A stretch of DNA of 64,000 nt from Variovorax brevis (GCF_030317105.1 NZ_JASZYG010000004.1:372001-436000); one strand, 5' to 3'. Counted from the stretch's first letter, positions 39,587 through 49,012 are shown. Made by a program: numbers and translations. The notes: a model not told the origin generated them from the letters alone.

Positions 39587-39910
39587 ATGAGCACGAAGGA
39601 AACCGCGGCCATCAGCCAGTTGCTGGCGTTGCTTGAAGCACGTTATGCCATGCGCGTGCTCTGGGCACTGCGTGACGGGCACGCGCAAACCTTCCGGCTC
39701 CTGCAGGACAGCGTGGGCGGCATCACTCCCAACACGCTGAACACCCGCATCAAGGAATTGCGCGAAGCGGGCATCGTGAACCATGGCAGCGAGGGCTACA
39801 GCCTGACGCTTACCGGGCAGGACCTGCTCAAGCGCATGTCCGACCTGCAAGCCTTCGCCGCGAAGTGGCAAGTTACACAAGTCAAGAAGACGGTCGCGCC
39901 GGCTCGTTAA
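39587..39910 (+). CDS. HxlR-like winged-helix transcriptional regulator
   Basis: The 107-residue protein starts at ATG 39587 behind AGAGGAG. It has a winged-helix core: LEARYAMRVLWALRDGHAQTFRLLQDSVGGITPNTLNTRIKELREAGIV followed by a wing ending YSLTLTGQDLL, the HxlR/MarR-type pattern, though without the usual redox cysteine near the N-terminus. The next gene encodes an FKBP and begins 47 bases downstream. The target is unknown. Confidence 0.8.
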   Translation: MSTKETAAISQLLALLEARYAMRVLWALRDGHAQTFRLLQDSVGGITPNTLNTRIKELREAGIVNHGSEGYSLTLTGQDLLKRMSDLQAFAAKWQVTQVKKTVAPAR

Positions 39911-39957
39911 ACTCCGCGCCTTCCCTCTTTTTTCAACCGACTCACCAAGGAGCCTGC

Positions 39958-40308
39958 ATGCCCACCACCCCTTCCGGCCTGCAATACGAAGACACCACCG
40001 TCGGCAGCGGTGCCGAGGCCAAGGCCGGCCAGCATGTGCACGTGCACTACACGGGCTGGCTCTACAACGACGGCGTGCAAGGCGCCAAGTTCGACTCCAG
40101 CCGCGACCGCAACGACCCCTTCGCCTTCTCGCTGGGCGCCGGCCAGGTCATCAAGGGCTGGGACGAAGGCGTCGCCGGCATGAAGATCGGCGGCCACCGC
40201 ACCCTCATCATCCCGGCATCGCTGGGCTACGGCGCACGCGGCGCCGGCGGCGTGATTCCCCCGAATGCCACGCTGAAATTCGACGTCGAGCTGCTCGACG
40301 CCCATTGA
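39958..40308 (+). CDS. FKBP-type peptidyl-prolyl cis-trans isomerase
   Basis: The 116-residue protein is a single canonical FKBP domain: VHVHYTGWLYNDG, FDSSRDRNDPFAFSLGAGQVIKGWDEGVAGMKIGG, LIIPASLGYGARGAGGVIPPNATLKFDVELL. Active-site residues (Y, D, the VI and W of VIKGW, Y of GYG and F) are all present. There is no signal peptide, so it acts in the cytoplasm. A strong terminator follows. Confidence 0.94.
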   Translation: MPTTPSGLQYEDTTVGSGAEAKAGQHVHVHYTGWLYNDGVQGAKFDSSRDRNDPFAFSLGAGQVIKGWDEGVAGMKIGGHRTLIIPASLGYGARGAGGVIPPNATLKFDVELLDAH

Positions 40309-40337
40309 GATCGGCGCCTTGGGCGCCAGCTGAAAGG

Positions 40338-40361
40338 TGCGGCCTGCGGGCCGCATTTTTT
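40338..40361 (+). terminator. rho-independent terminator after the FKBP gene
   Basis: TGCGGCC and GGCCGCA form a 7-bp stem with a TGCG loop followed by six T. Confidence 0.85.
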
Positions 40362-40372
40362 ATGTGTTTTCC

Positions 40373-40400
40373 CTTGAAAAGGCCTTTGGCGGCCCTATCT
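40373..40400 (+). promoter_or_regulatory. sigma-32 (heat-shock) promoter for grpE-dnaK-dnaJ
   Basis: CTTGAAA at 40373-40379 matches the -35 consensus of RpoH, followed after 13 bases by CCCTATCT at 40393-40400, one step from the CCCAT-type -10. It lies 56 bases before grpE, where a heat-shock promoter is expected. Confidence 0.7.
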
Positions 40401-40455
40401 AGGGCGAGATTGTTTATTTTCATCCGTTTGGCCGACTTTCTGGCCGACCTACCTG

Positions 40456-41040
40456 ATGATGTCTGAAGCTCAAAACCCCGAACAAAACCAAAGCCTCCAG
40501 GGCGATCCTTCCCCTGAAGAACTCGAAGCCGCGCTGGCTGCCAATGAAGCCGAAGGCCAGCAGGCCGCCGAAGCACTGGCCCAGCTCCAGGGCGAACTCG
40601 CCGCGCTGCAGTCGAAGAACGCCGAGTTGGCCGACCAGTACCTGCGCGCGCAGGCCGACGTGCAGAACGCCCGCCGCCGCGCCGACGACGAAATCAGCAA
40701 GGCCCGCAAGTTCGCGGTTGAAGCCTTCGCCGAAAGCCTGCTGCCGGTCACCGACAGCCTCGAAGCGGGCCTGGCCATCGCCGACGCCACGCCCGAGCAG
40801 ATCCGCGAAGGGGCCGAGGCCACGCTGCGCCAGCTCAAGAGCGCGCTCGAGCGCAACAAGGTCATCGAGATCGCGCCGGCCGCCGGCAGCAAGTTCGATC
40901 CGCACCAGCACCAGGCCATCTCGGTCGTGCCCGCGCCCGACCAGGAACCCAACACCGTGGTCGGTGTGCTGCAAAAGGGCTACACCATCGCCGACCGCGT
41001 GCTGCGCCCGGCGCTGGTCACCGTCAGCGCGCCGGCCTGA
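40456..41040 (+). CDS. grpE: nucleotide exchange factor GrpE
   Basis: GrpE releases ADP from DnaK. The 194-residue protein has an acidic, Gln/Glu-rich disordered start, the long dimerising helix with heptads ([31 protein letters not shown]), and the beta-wing with the family signature FDPHQHQAI and [21 protein letters not shown]. It is the first gene of the grpE-dnaK-dnaJ heat-shock cluster. A second ATG at 40459 is equally possible. Confidence 0.96.
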   Translation: MMSEAQNPEQNQSLQGDPSPEELEAALAANEAEGQQAAEALAQLQGELAALQSKNAELADQYLRAQADVQNARRRADDEISKARKFAVEAFAESLLPVTDSLEAGLAIADATPEQIREGAEATLRQLKSALERNKVIEIAPAAGSKFDPHQHQAISVVPAPDQEPNTVVGVLQKGYTIADRVLRPALVTVSAPA

Positions 41041-41157
41041 CATACACATCAGGTTTCACAAAAGAAACCCACAGGAAATCCCCGCTTCATCCCTTGATTC
41101 CAGCGCGGTTATCCACAAGTTCAACACAACTCAATTTCTGATCCAGGAGCAAATAAC

Positions 41158-43089
41158 ATGGCCAAAATCATCGGCATCGACCTCGGCACCACGAACTCGT
41201 GCGTCTCGATCATGGAAGGCAACACCACCCGCGTGATCGAAAACTCGGAAGGCGCGCGCACCACCCCTTCCATCGTCGCGTACCAGGAAGACGGCGAAGT
41301 GCTGGTCGGCGCCTCGGCCAAGCGCCAGGCGGTCACCAACCCCAAGAACACGATCTACGCCGTCAAGCGCCTGATCGGCCGCAAGTTCGACGAAAAGGAA
41401 GTGCAGAAGGACATCGACCTGATGCCCTACAGCATCGTCAAGGCCGACAACGGCGACGCCTGGGTTGAAGTGCGCGGCAAGAAGCTCGCGGCACAACAGA
41501 TCAGCGCCGAAATCCTGCGCAAGATGAAGAAGACCGCCGAAGACTACCTCGGCGAAACCGTGACCGAAGCCGTCATCACCGTGCCGGCCTACTTCAACGA
41601 CAGCCAGCGCCAAGCCACCAAGGACGCCGGCCGCATCGCGGGCCTGGACGTCAAGCGCATCATCAACGAGCCGACCGCAGCCGCACTGGCCTTCGGCCTG
41701 GACAAGCACGACAAGGCCGACCGCAAGATCGCCGTGTATGACCTCGGCGGCGGCACCTTCGACATCTCGATCATCGAAATTGCCGACGTGGATGGCGAAA
41801 AGCAATTCGAAGTGCTGTCGACCAACGGCGACACCTTCCTGGGCGGCGAAGACTTCGACCAGCGCATCATTGACTACATCATCAGCGAGTTCAAGAAGGA
41901 ACAAGGCGTCGACCTGAGCAAGGACGTGCTTGCCCTGCAGCGCCTGAAGGAAGCCGCTGAAAAGGCCAAGATCGAACTGTCGAACAGCGCGCAGACCGAC
42001 ATCAACCTGCCGTACGTGACGGCCGATGCATCGGGCCCGAAGCACCTGAACATCAAGCTGACGCGCGCCAAGCTGGAAAGCCTGGTCGACGAACTGATCG
42101 AGCGCACCATCGCCCCCTGCCGCACCGCCATCAAGGATGCCGGCGTGAGCGTGAGCGACATCAGCGACGTCATTCTGGTCGGCGGCATGACCCGCATGCC
42201 CAAGGTGCAGGACAAGGTCAAGGAATTCTTCGGCCGCGATCCGCGCAAGGACGTGAACCCCGATGAAGCCGTGGCCGTCGGCGCCGCCATTCAGGGTCAA
42301 GTGTTGTCGGGCGACCGCAAGGACGTGTTGCTGCTGGACGTGACCCCGCTGTCGCTCGGCATCGAGACGATGGGCGGCGTGATGACCAAGATGATCACGA
42401 AGAACACGACGATCCCGACCAAGTTCGCGCAGACCTTCTCGACCGCTGAAGACAACCAGCCGGCCGTGACGATCAAGGTGTTTCAGGGCGAACGCGAAAT
42501 CGCCTCGGGCAACAAGCTGCTGGGCGAGTTCAACCTGGAAGGCATCCCGCCGGCATCGCGCGGCACGCCGCAGATCGAAGTGAGCTTCGACATCGACGCC
42601 AACGGCATCCTGCACGTCGGCGCCAAGGACAAGGGCACCGGCAAGGAAAACAAGATCACCATCAAGGCGAACACGGGCCTGTCGGAAGACGAGATCCAGA
42701 AGATGGTGAAGGACGCCGAACTCAACGCGGCCGACGACAAGAAGAAGCTGGAAATCGTCCAGGCGCGCAACCAGGGCGAAGCCATGGTGCACAGCGTGAA
42801 GAAGTCGCTGGGCGAACACGGCGACAAGCTGGAAGCCGGCGAAAAGGAAAAGATCGAAGCGGCGATCAAGGAAGTCGAAGAAGCCCTCAAGGGTGAAGAC
42901 AAGACCGTGATCGAAGAAAAGACCGCTTCGTTGATGACGGCCAGCCAGAAGCTCGGCGAGAAGATGTACGCCGACCAGGCGGCCTCGGCAGGCGCTGCGG
43001 GTGCCACCGCCGGCCCCGAAGCGGCGAATGCGGCACCGGCCGACGACAACGTGGTCGACGCCGAAGTCAAGGAAGTGAAGAAGGGCTGA
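41158..43089 (+). CDS. dnaK: molecular chaperone DnaK (Hsp70)
   Basis: The 643-residue Hsp70 has the actin-like ATPase ([45 protein letters not shown]), the hydrophobic interdomain linker region [16 protein letters not shown] and the peptide-binding domain with its helical lid, ending in an acidic/basic tail. Length and motifs are canonical. It lies 117 bases after grpE, and a hairpin separates it from dnaJ. Confidence 0.99.
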   Translation: MAKIIGIDLGTTNSCVSIMEGNTTRVIENSEGARTTPSIVAYQEDGEVLVGASAKRQAVTNPKNTIYAVKRLIGRKFDEKEVQKDIDLMPYSIVKADNGDAWVEVRGKKLAAQQISAEILRKMKKTAEDYLGETVTEAVITVPAYFNDSQRQATKDAGRIAGLDVKRIINEPTAAALAFGLDKHDKADRKIAVYDLGGGTFDISIIEIADVDGEKQFEVLSTNGDTFLGGEDFDQRIIDYIISEFKKEQGVDLSKDVLALQRLKEAAEKAKIELSNSAQTDINLPYVTADASGPKHLNIKLTRAKLESLVDELIERTIAPCRTAIKDAGVSVSDISDVILVGGMTRMPKVQDKVKEFFGRDPRKDVNPDEAVAVGAAIQGQVLSGDRKDVLLLDVTPLSLGIETMGGVMTKMITKNTTIPTKFAQTFSTAEDNQPAVTIKVFQGEREIASGNKLLGEFNLEGIPPASRGTPQIEVSFDIDANGILHVGAKDKGTGKENKITIKANTGLSEDEIQKMVKDAELNAADDKKKLEIVQARNQGEAMVHSVKKSLGEHGDKLEAGEKEKIEAAIKEVEEALKGEDKTVIEEKTASLMTASQKLGEKMYADQAASAGAAGATAGPEAANAAPADDNVVDAEVKEVKKG

Positions 43090-43105
43090 TTTCCCTGCCC
43101 AACCC

Positions 43106-43142
43106 AAGGCTGGACCACCGCAAAAGGGTGGCCAGCCTTTTT
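43106..43142 (+). terminator. terminator-like hairpin between dnaK and dnaJ
   Basis: AAGGCTGG-A-CCACC pairs with GGTGG-CCAGCCTT (one bulge) and ends in a T-rich stretch. It could give partial termination, lowering dnaJ relative to dnaK. Confidence 0.7.
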
Positions 43143-43186
43143 CCGTTTTCAGACCCGCCCCCGATTTCGACGATTGACCACCGATC

Positions 43187-44323
43187 ATGGCCACCAAACG
43201 CGACTACTACGAAACCCTCGGCGTCCCGAAGAACGCGAGCGAGGAAGAGATCAAGAAGGCTTATCGCAAGCTTGCGATGAAGCACCACCCCGACCGCAAC
43301 CACGGTGACACGGCCAAGGAATCGGAAGCGAAGTTCAAGGAGGCCAAGGAGGCCTACGAGATGCTTTCGGACGGGCAGAAACGCGCGGCCTACGACCAGT
43401 ACGGCCACGCGGGCGTGGACCCGAACATGCGCGGCGGCCCGGGCGCGGAAGGCTTCGGCGGTTTCGCGGAAGCCTTCGGCGACATCTTCGGAGACGTGTT
43501 CGGTGGCGGCGCAGGCCGTGGACGCGGAGGCCGCCAGGTGTTCCGCGGCAGCGACCTGAGCTACGCGATGGAAGTCACGCTGGAAGAAGCGGCCGACGGC
43601 AAGGACGCCCAGATCCGCATTCCCAGCTGGGACGACTGCGCCACCTGCCACGGCAGCGGCGCCAAGCCCGGCACCAAGCCCATCACCTGCACGACCTGCC
43701 ACGGCCAAGGCGTGGTGCAGATGCGCCAGGGCTTCTTCAGCGTGCAGCAGAACTGCCCGACCTGCCACGGCACCGGCAAGCTGATTCCCGAGCCGTGCGT
43801 CACCTGCCACGGCCAGGGCAAGATCAAGAACAACAAGACGCTGGAAGTGAAGATTCCCGCCGGCATCGACGACGGCATGCGCATCCGCAGCACCGGCAAC
43901 GGTGAGCCGGGTACCAACGGCGGGCCGCCCGGCGACCTGTACATCGAGATCCGTTTGAAGAAGCACGAGATCTTCGAGCGCGATGGCGACGACCTGCATT
44001 GCGTGGTGCCGGTGAGCATCACGACCGCCGCATTGGGCGGCGAGATCGAGGTGCCGACACTCAAGGGTGCAGCCGCCATCGACATTCCGGATGGCACCCA
44101 AAGCGGCAAGCAGTTCCGCCTGCGCGGCAAGGGCATCAAGGGCGTGCGCTCGACCTATCCGGGCGACCTGTATTGCCACGTGCGCGTCGAAACGCCGGTC
44201 AAGCTCACCGAGCACCAGCGCAAGCTGATGAAGGAGCTGGACGAGTCCCTGAAGAAGGGCGGCAACAAGCACAGCCCAACGGACAAGGGCTGGTTCGACA
44301 AGGCCAAGGAATTTTTCAGCTGA
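43187..44323 (+). CDS. dnaJ: co-chaperone DnaJ (Hsp40)
   Basis: The 378-residue type I Hsp40 has the J domain with HPD at 34-36, a Gly-rich linker (residues 80-110, [10 protein letters not shown]), four CxxCxGxG zinc repeats ([32 protein letters not shown]) and the C-terminal peptide-binding domains. It stimulates DnaK ATPase and delivers clients. It is the last gene of the heat-shock cluster and is followed by a strong terminator. Confidence 0.98.
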   Translation: MATKRDYYETLGVPKNASEEEIKKAYRKLAMKHHPDRNHGDTAKESEAKFKEAKEAYEMLSDGQKRAAYDQYGHAGVDPNMRGGPGAEGFGGFAEAFGDIFGDVFGGGAGRGRGGRQVFRGSDLSYAMEVTLEEAADGKDAQIRIPSWDDCATCHGSGAKPGTKPITCTTCHGQGVVQMRQGFFSVQQNCPTCHGTGKLIPEPCVTCHGQGKIKNNKTLEVKIPAGIDDGMRIRSTGNGEPGTNGGPPGDLYIEIRLKKHEIFERDGDDLHCVVPVSITTAALGGEIEVPTLKGAAAIDIPDGTQSGKQFRLRGKGIKGVRSTYPGDLYCHVRVETPVKLTEHQRKLMKELDESLKKGGNKHSPTDKGWFDKAKEFFS

Positions 44324-44329
44324 TCCAGA

Positions 44330-44357
44330 AGGCTCCCGATTCGGGGGCCTTTTTTTA
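44330..44357 (+). terminator. rho-independent terminator after dnaJ
   Basis: AGGCTCCCG and CGGGGGCCT pair (one G-T) around an ATT loop, with eight T following. It also marks the boundary to the converging binding-protein gene, which overlaps the T run. Confidence 0.85.
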
Positions 44358-45068
44358 TCCGGCTGTGGCGCCGGATGCCGTGACCTCGAACCCGCCTTGT
44401 TGGCGCATCACGCGCGTGCGAATCCCGGCGATGAGATCGACGAAGCGCTGCGCGTGCTGCGGGTTTTCTGCATGGGTGCTGATGGCCGCCGTGTAGACAG
44501 TGGCCAGCTCGAATTCCGGTGGCAGCGGGCCGACAAGCAAAAGCCCCGAGGTGTAGCGAATCTCGGTGATCTGCGTGCAGCCGATGGCGCCGGACGGCGC
44601 GTTGGTCGACAACTCGCGCATGGCCGTCGCGCCGTTCGGAAAACTGTGAAGCCGCTCCGCAACGGCGTCGGCAATGCGCAGGTCGCGCAGCACGGAGGCG
44701 AAATGAATGCCGGCCGTCGAGCGCTCTGGGTCCGGCATGTAGATGGCCGATGCATCGAGCAAAGCGGTGCGAAGCGCAGCCGGGGTCGAGATGTCTGGCT
44801 TCGGATCGCTGTCGGGCACCGCGACGCCGGTCCGCACGCAGCCCAGATCCGCTTGCGAGCCCGGCACCAGGTGGCCCTCGGCCTGCAGCGCATGCACCAT
44901 CGCCGCGGTCACGATCATCACGTCGCAGGGCTCGCCGGCGAGCAAGGCTTCCTTCATGGCACCGACGGCGCCGAAACGCCCTTCCACCCGCGCGCCGGTG
45001 AATTCGAGGAACACGCCCTGCAAGGCCTTGACCAGACCCTGCGCCGCGCCAGCGCACAAGATGTTCAT
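44355..45068 (-). CDS. solute-binding protein-like (type 2 periplasmic/ModA-like) without signal peptide
   Basis: The 237-residue product from ATG 45068 reads NILCAGAAQGLVKALQGVFLEFTGARVEGRFGAVGAMKEALLAGEPCDVMIVTAAMVHALQAEGH, the pattern of ModA/extracellular solute-binding family 11 proteins, with a later STAGIHFASVLRDL and SNAPSGAIGCTQITEI-like segment. It lacks an obvious signal peptide, so it may be cytoplasmic, like some ModA-like proteins in betaproteobacterial catabolic loci. The upstream frame is only the repeat sequence. Its role is unknown. Confidence 0.8.
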   Translation of the reverse strand: MNILCAGAAQGLVKALQGVFLEFTGARVEGRFGAVGAMKEALLAGEPCDVMIVTAAMVHALQAEGHLVPGSQADLGCVRTGVAVPDSDPKPDISTPAALRTALLDASAIYMPDPERSTAGIHFASVLRDLRIADAVAERLHSFPNGATAMRELSTNAPSGAIGCTQITEIRYTSGLLLVGPLPPEFELATVYTAAISTHAENPQHAQRFVDLIAGIRTRVMRQQGGFEVTASGATAG

Positions 45069-45072
45069 TGCA

Positions 45073-45231
45073 ACCCCCACGCTCGGCACTTCGTGTCCTC
45101 GCTGCCCCCCGAGGGGGCGCGAGCTTGCTTGGGGCGGCCCGGCACTGTGTCCATGTACCCCCACGCTCGGCACTTCGTGTCCTCGCTGCCCCCCGAGGGG
45201 GCGCGAGCTTGCTTGGGGCGGCCCGGCACTG
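45073..45231. repeat. perfect 75-bp direct repeat, two copies
   Basis: Positions 45073-45147 and 45157-45231 are identical over 75 bases, separated by nine bases (TGTCCATGT). Each unit contains internal complementarity (CCCCCC/GGGGGC around GAG) and a TTGGGGCGGCCC end. It fills the gap between the solute-binding-like gene and the Bug gene. Part of the unit recurs, inverted, near 29.0 kb. Confidence 0.95.
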
Positions 45232-45234
45232 CGC

Positions 45235-46221
45235 TCATTGATCCGCCTTTGCACCAGAAATCTTCACAATGCGCGCCCACTTCTGGATGTCTTCGTTCAT
45301 ATAGCGCGTGAAGTCCGCAACGTTCATCGACATCGGCGTGGCGCCCTGCGCTTGCCACGCGCGCACCACGTCGGGGCTCGACACAATCTTGCCGATTTCA
45401 GCGTTGAGGCGCTCGATGATGGGCGCCGGCGTGCCCTTGGGCGCCATCAATCCGAGCCAGATGGTGGCCTCGTATTTCGGAACGCCGGCTTCGGCCACGG
45501 TGGGCACGTTGGGCAGCACATCGGAGCGCGTGAGGCCGGTCGTCCCCATTGCCTTCACCTTGCCGGCGCGAACCTGTTCGGCCATGGTGGTCACAGCGTC
45601 GAACATCATGTCGACCTGTCCGCCCAGCACATCGGTGCGCGCGCCGGCGCTGCCGCGATACGGGATGTGCAGGATCGACACGCCCGCCATCGCCTTGAAG
45701 AGTTCGCCGGCCATGTGGTACGGCGTGCCGGGCCCGGAAGACGCATAGCTCAGCGAACCCGGCTTGGCCTTGGCCATGGCGATCAGCTCGCCGAGGTTGT
45801 TGACCGGCAGGTTGGCGCGCGTGACCAGCAACAGGTCCGACGAATTGATGGGCGCGATGGGCGCAAAGTCCCGCATCAACTGGAAGGGCTTGTTGGGGAT
45901 CAGCGATTCGTTGACCGTGTGCGCGTTGGACATCAGCAGCAGCGTGTAGCCGTCGGGCGCGCTCTTGGCCACGGCGTCGGTGCCAATCACCGAACCGGCG
46001 CCCGGCCGGTTGTCCACGACGAAGCCCTGCCCCAACGATTCCTGCAGGCGCGTTGCGATGAAGCGCGCGTAGACGTCAGCCGGTCCGCCGGCGGCGAAGG
46101 GAACGACAAGGCGCACCGGCCGCGCCGGATAGTCCTGCGCCGCGGCCCATGGCAGGCAGGCCAGCAGCGCCGCGCCGACCATCCACCGTCGCATTCGTCG
46201 ATCGGGGCGGGCGGCTCTCAA
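45235..46221 (-). CDS. tripartite tricarboxylate transporter (Bug) solute-binding protein
   Basis: The 328-residue receptor has an N-terminal hydrophobic signal (MVGAALLACLPWAAAQ), then VRLVVPFAAGGPADVYARF, VVDNRPGAGSVIG, the ligand-pocket segment LHIPYRGSAGARTD and LPNVPTVAEAGV. The frame opens at a TTG (46221) with GGAGA upstream; ATG 46194 is an alternative giving a shorter signal region. The 75-bp repeat follows directly. No transporter membrane genes are adjacent. Confidence 0.9.
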   Translation of the reverse strand: MRAARPDRRMRRWMVGAALLACLPWAAAQDYPARPVRLVVPFAAGGPADVYARFIATRLQESLGQGFVVDNRPGAGSVIGTDAVAKSAPDGYTLLLMSNAHTVNESLIPNKPFQLMRDFAPIAPINSSDLLLVTRANLPVNNLGELIAMAKAKPGSLSYASSGPGTPYHMAGELFKAMAGVSILHIPYRGSAGARTDVLGGQVDMMFDAVTTMAEQVRAGKVKAMGTTGLTRSDVLPNVPTVAEAGVPKYEATIWLGLMAPKGTPAPIIERLNAEIGKIVSSPDVVRAWQAQGATPMSMNVADFTRYMNEDIQKWARIVKISGAKADQ

Positions 46222-46334
46222 GGCGGTGTCTCCACGCAGAAGCTTGTTGATTGGTCTTGTTTGGTTTCGCCTGATCGCAAGGCAGGCCCAATATAGCGAG
46301 CCCGGTAAGACGGGTCAATGCAAGTCCGGGTTAG

Positions 46335-47036
46335 TCAGTAACCCAGCAAATTGCGCCGAACATGCACCAGATGCTCCAGGCACAGCTGCGCCGCCTGCGC
46401 GCTGTCGCGGTTGCGCAATGCCGCCACCAGCGCGCGGTGCTCGCGCTCGTAGGCGCTGCGACGCTCGGGCGTGGCAGTGCGGCGCTTCAGCATGCCCCAC
46501 TCGCTTTGGGCGCGCACCTCGTTCATGCGCTGGAACACGGTGGAGATGAAGCTGTTGTGCGCGGCGTCGGCAATGGCTTCGTGCAGCTTGCCGTCCCACA
46601 GCTCGAACTCTTCGATGGTGGCCGCCGCCTCTCCCTTGTCGCAGCACTCGTCCATTCGGGAAAAGTCCGCGGCGGTGGCGCTGCCGATGACCATTGCGAT
46701 GATGGCTGGCTCCAGCACCAACCGTGCGCTCATCAACTCGGCGGGACTGGTGGCCAGCGGCGAGCTGCCGCCCGCAATTTGGGCCAGCGCCACACCGACC
46801 TGGTCGCTCACATAGGTGCCGCTGCCCACGGTTTGCGTGATGAGGCCCTTGTTCTTGAGATCCGCCAGGACCCGGCGCACCGTCGATCGGCTCAACCCGT
46901 ATTGGCCGCTCAGTTCGCGCTCGGTCGGAAGCCGGTGCCCGGCGCGCCAGGCACGCGAATGCAGGTTGTCGAGGATGGCCTCCCGAAGGGACAGGGCACT
47001 TTGCACGGTCGATGAGTTTGAAAGTACTACGCGCAT
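46335..47036 (-). CDS. FadR-subfamily GntR transcriptional regulator
   Basis: The 233-residue protein has a GntR winged helix (LREAILDNLHSRAWRAGHRLPTEREL, LSRSTVRRVLADLKNKGLITQTVGSGTYV) and an FCD domain with the helical pattern ELWDGKLHEAIADAAHNSF and YEREHRALVAAL. It is divergent from the fumarylacetoacetate-hydrolase-type gene with 58 bases between starts, and probably controls that gene and the downstream receptor. Effector unknown. Confidence 0.88.
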   Translation of the reverse strand: MRVVLSNSSTVQSALSLREAILDNLHSRAWRAGHRLPTERELSGQYGLSRSTVRRVLADLKNKGLITQTVGSGTYVSDQVGVALAQIAGGSSPLATSPAELMSARLVLEPAIIAMVIGSATAADFSRMDECCDKGEAAATIEEFELWDGKLHEAIADAAHNSFISTVFQRMNEVRAQSEWGMLKRRTATPERRSAYEREHRALVAALRNRDSAQAAQLCLEHLVHVRRNLLGY

Positions 47037-47050
47037 ATTTTATTGCCGCT

Positions 47051-47067
47051 TTGGTACCGCATTGGTA
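47051..47067. promoter_or_regulatory. direct repeat TTGGTA, candidate operator of the GntR regulator
   Basis: TTGGTA occurs at 47051 and 47062 with a five-base spacer (CCGCA) inside the 58-base divergent gap, and a GGTACC palindrome overlaps the first copy. The FadR-type operators are usually palindromic, so this is tentative. Confidence 0.4.
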
Positions 47068-47094
47068 GGATTTGGCAGACAACAGGAGATCAGC

Positions 47095-47967
47095 TTGCGC
47101 ATCGCCACCTTCCAGCATCGCGGCCGCCGACATGTCGGCATCGTCTCGGACGACGGCACCACTGTCGCCCCCTTTCAGTGGGATGAAAGCCGATCGCAAC
47201 GCGGCGCCCAGACGCTCATCGACGACTGCGCAGCCGGCACGGAATCGCTGGCGCTCACGTACGCACCCATCGCCCTGAAAGACGTGCGGCTGGAAGCACC
47301 GCTGCCGCTGCCCCGGCGCAACATCTTCTGCGTGGGACGCAATTACCACGCGCATGCCAGGGAACTGTCGGCCTCGGTGTTCAAGAACAACGCGCCGAAC
47401 ACCGACACCTGGCCCATCGTGTTCACCAAGGTGCCCGAATGCGTGACCGGTCCGCACGACGACGTGCAGTTGCCGGGCGAGGCGGTGTCCACGCAGATCG
47501 ACTACGAAGCCGAACTGGCCGTCGTCATCGGCAAGGTCGGACGCAACATTGCACGCGCCGATGCGATGTCGCATGTGTTCGGCTACACCATCGTCAACGA
47601 CGTGACGGCGCGCGACGTGCAGATGCGACACCAGCAATGGGATCTGGGCAAGTCCTTCGACACCTTCTGCCCGATGGGCCCATGGATCGTCACGGCCGAT
47701 GCGCTCGACGGCACCGACACCTGCGTGCGCTGCTGGGTCAACGGCGAGGCGCGGCAGGACGCGCGCACCACCGACCTGATCTTCGACATTCCCAGCCTCA
47801 TCGAAACCTGTTCGCGCGGCATTACGCTCTACCCCGGCGATGTGATTGCCACGGGCACTGCCGCCGGCGTGGGCATGGGCTTCACGCCGCCGCGCTACCT
47901 GAAGGCCGGCGACGTGGTGCGCATCGAGATCGACGGACTGGGCGTCATCGAGAACCGCTTCGCCTGA
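47095..47967 (+). CDS. fumarylacetoacetate hydrolase family enzyme
   Basis: The 290-residue protein from TTG 47095 (CAGGAG seven bases upstream) contains the FAH fold and metal ligands: NIFCVGRNYHAHA, then IDYEAELAVVIGK (E-E ligands), VFGYTIVNDVTARDVQ and later FDTFCPMGPWIV and DVIATGTAAGVGMGF. Such enzymes hydrolyse or decarboxylate beta-keto acids in aromatic and sugar catabolism; the exact substrate is unknown. It is divergent from the GntR gene, and a Bug receptor follows after 31 bases. Confidence 0.9.
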   Translation: MRIATFQHRGRRHVGIVSDDGTTVAPFQWDESRSQRGAQTLIDDCAAGTESLALTYAPIALKDVRLEAPLPLPRRNIFCVGRNYHAHARELSASVFKNNAPNTDTWPIVFTKVPECVTGPHDDVQLPGEAVSTQIDYEAELAVVIGKVGRNIARADAMSHVFGYTIVNDVTARDVQMRHQQWDLGKSFDTFCPMGPWIVTADALDGTDTCVRCWVNGEARQDARTTDLIFDIPSLIETCSRGITLYPGDVIATGTAAGVGMGFTPPRYLKAGDVVRIEIDGLGVIENRFA

Positions 47968-47998
47968 ACACCCCATCCGCAACAAGAGACGAACGCAC

Positions 47999-48991
47999 AT
48001 GTACCCACAACGACGCCGCGCCCTGCTGCGTGCCACCGCCCTCGCACTGGCCTGCAGCGCCGCCGCCGTGACGATCGCCTTCGCGCAATCGGGCTGGCCG
48101 ACCCGGCCGATCACGATGATCGTGCCCTTTCCGCCGGGCGGCGTGGCGGACACAGTGGCGCGGCCTGTCGCCGAATCGCTGTCGCGCGAACTCAGGCAGC
48201 CGGTCATCGTCGAGAACCGGGCGGGCGCGGGCGGCTCGGTCGGCATCGGTGCGGCGGCCCGCGCGCCTGCCGATGGCTACACGGTGCTGCTGAGTCTGTC
48301 GTCGATTTCCATCCTGCCGCAGGCCGATGCCATCCTCGAGCGCAAGCCGGCCTATCAGATGAGCCAGTTCAAGCCGATCGCGCGATTCACCGCCGACCCG
48401 ACCGTGCTGGTGGTGCGCGCGGACGCGCCGTGGAAAACACTGGAAGAGTTCATTGCGGATGCGCGCACCAAACCGGGGACCTACAACTACGGCAGTTCGG
48501 GAAACTACGGCACCATGCATGTGCCCATGGAAATGCTCAAGGGCGCTGCGGGCTTCCGGATGACCCACATTCCCTATACCGGTGCGGGCCCCGCCATCGT
48601 CGCGCTGCTCGCGGGGCAGGTGGACGCCATTGCGAGCGGTCCCTCGACGGTGGTGCAGCAGATCCAGGCCGGCAAGCTGCGCGCGCTGGCGCATTGGGGC
48701 GACAAGCCACTGGCCTCGCTGCCCGACGTGCCCAGCCTCGAACAGCGTGGCTACAAGGTGAAATTCGCCCAGTGGTCGGGACTCTTCGTGCCCGAGGCCA
48801 CGCCGCCGGAAGTGGTGTCGCAACTGCGCGCAGCAGCGGCCAAAGCCGCCGTGGACCCCGCCGTCGTGCAGGTGATCGAGAAGGCCGGCAGCCCCATCGC
48901 CTACCTCGACGCCGCCGATTTCCAGACCTACTGGGACGCCGACGCAAAAACCATGACGTCAGCAGTGCAAAAGATCGGCAAGGTGGAGTAA
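47999..48991 (+). CDS. tripartite tricarboxylate transporter (Bug) solute-binding protein
   Basis: The 330-residue receptor has a signal peptide (basic RRRALLRATALALACSAAA, ending near IAFAQ), ITMIVPFPPGGVADTVARPV, VIVENRAGAGGSVG, the pocket segment THIPYTGAGPAIVA and LPDVPSLEQRGY. It follows the FAH-family gene and probably shares its transcript, so its ligand may be the enzyme's pathway acid. A terminator hairpin at 49013-49036 ends the unit. Confidence 0.93.
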   Translation: MYPQRRRALLRATALALACSAAAVTIAFAQSGWPTRPITMIVPFPPGGVADTVARPVAESLSRELRQPVIVENRAGAGGSVGIGAAARAPADGYTVLLSLSSISILPQADAILERKPAYQMSQFKPIARFTADPTVLVVRADAPWKTLEEFIADARTKPGTYNYGSSGNYGTMHVPMEMLKGAAGFRMTHIPYTGAGPAIVALLAGQVDAIASGPSTVVQQIQAGKLRALAHWGDKPLASLPDVPSLEQRGYKVKFAQWSGLFVPEATPPEVVSQLRAAAAKAAVDPAVVQVIEKAGSPIAYLDAADFQTYWDADAKTMTSAVQKIGKVE

Positions 48992-49012
48992 GTCACGACT
49001 TAAAACAAAAAA

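Noticed and set aside
45073..45231. Insertion sequence ends
   Set aside because: The two 75-base copies are direct repeats with nothing but nine bases between them, and no transposase is present.
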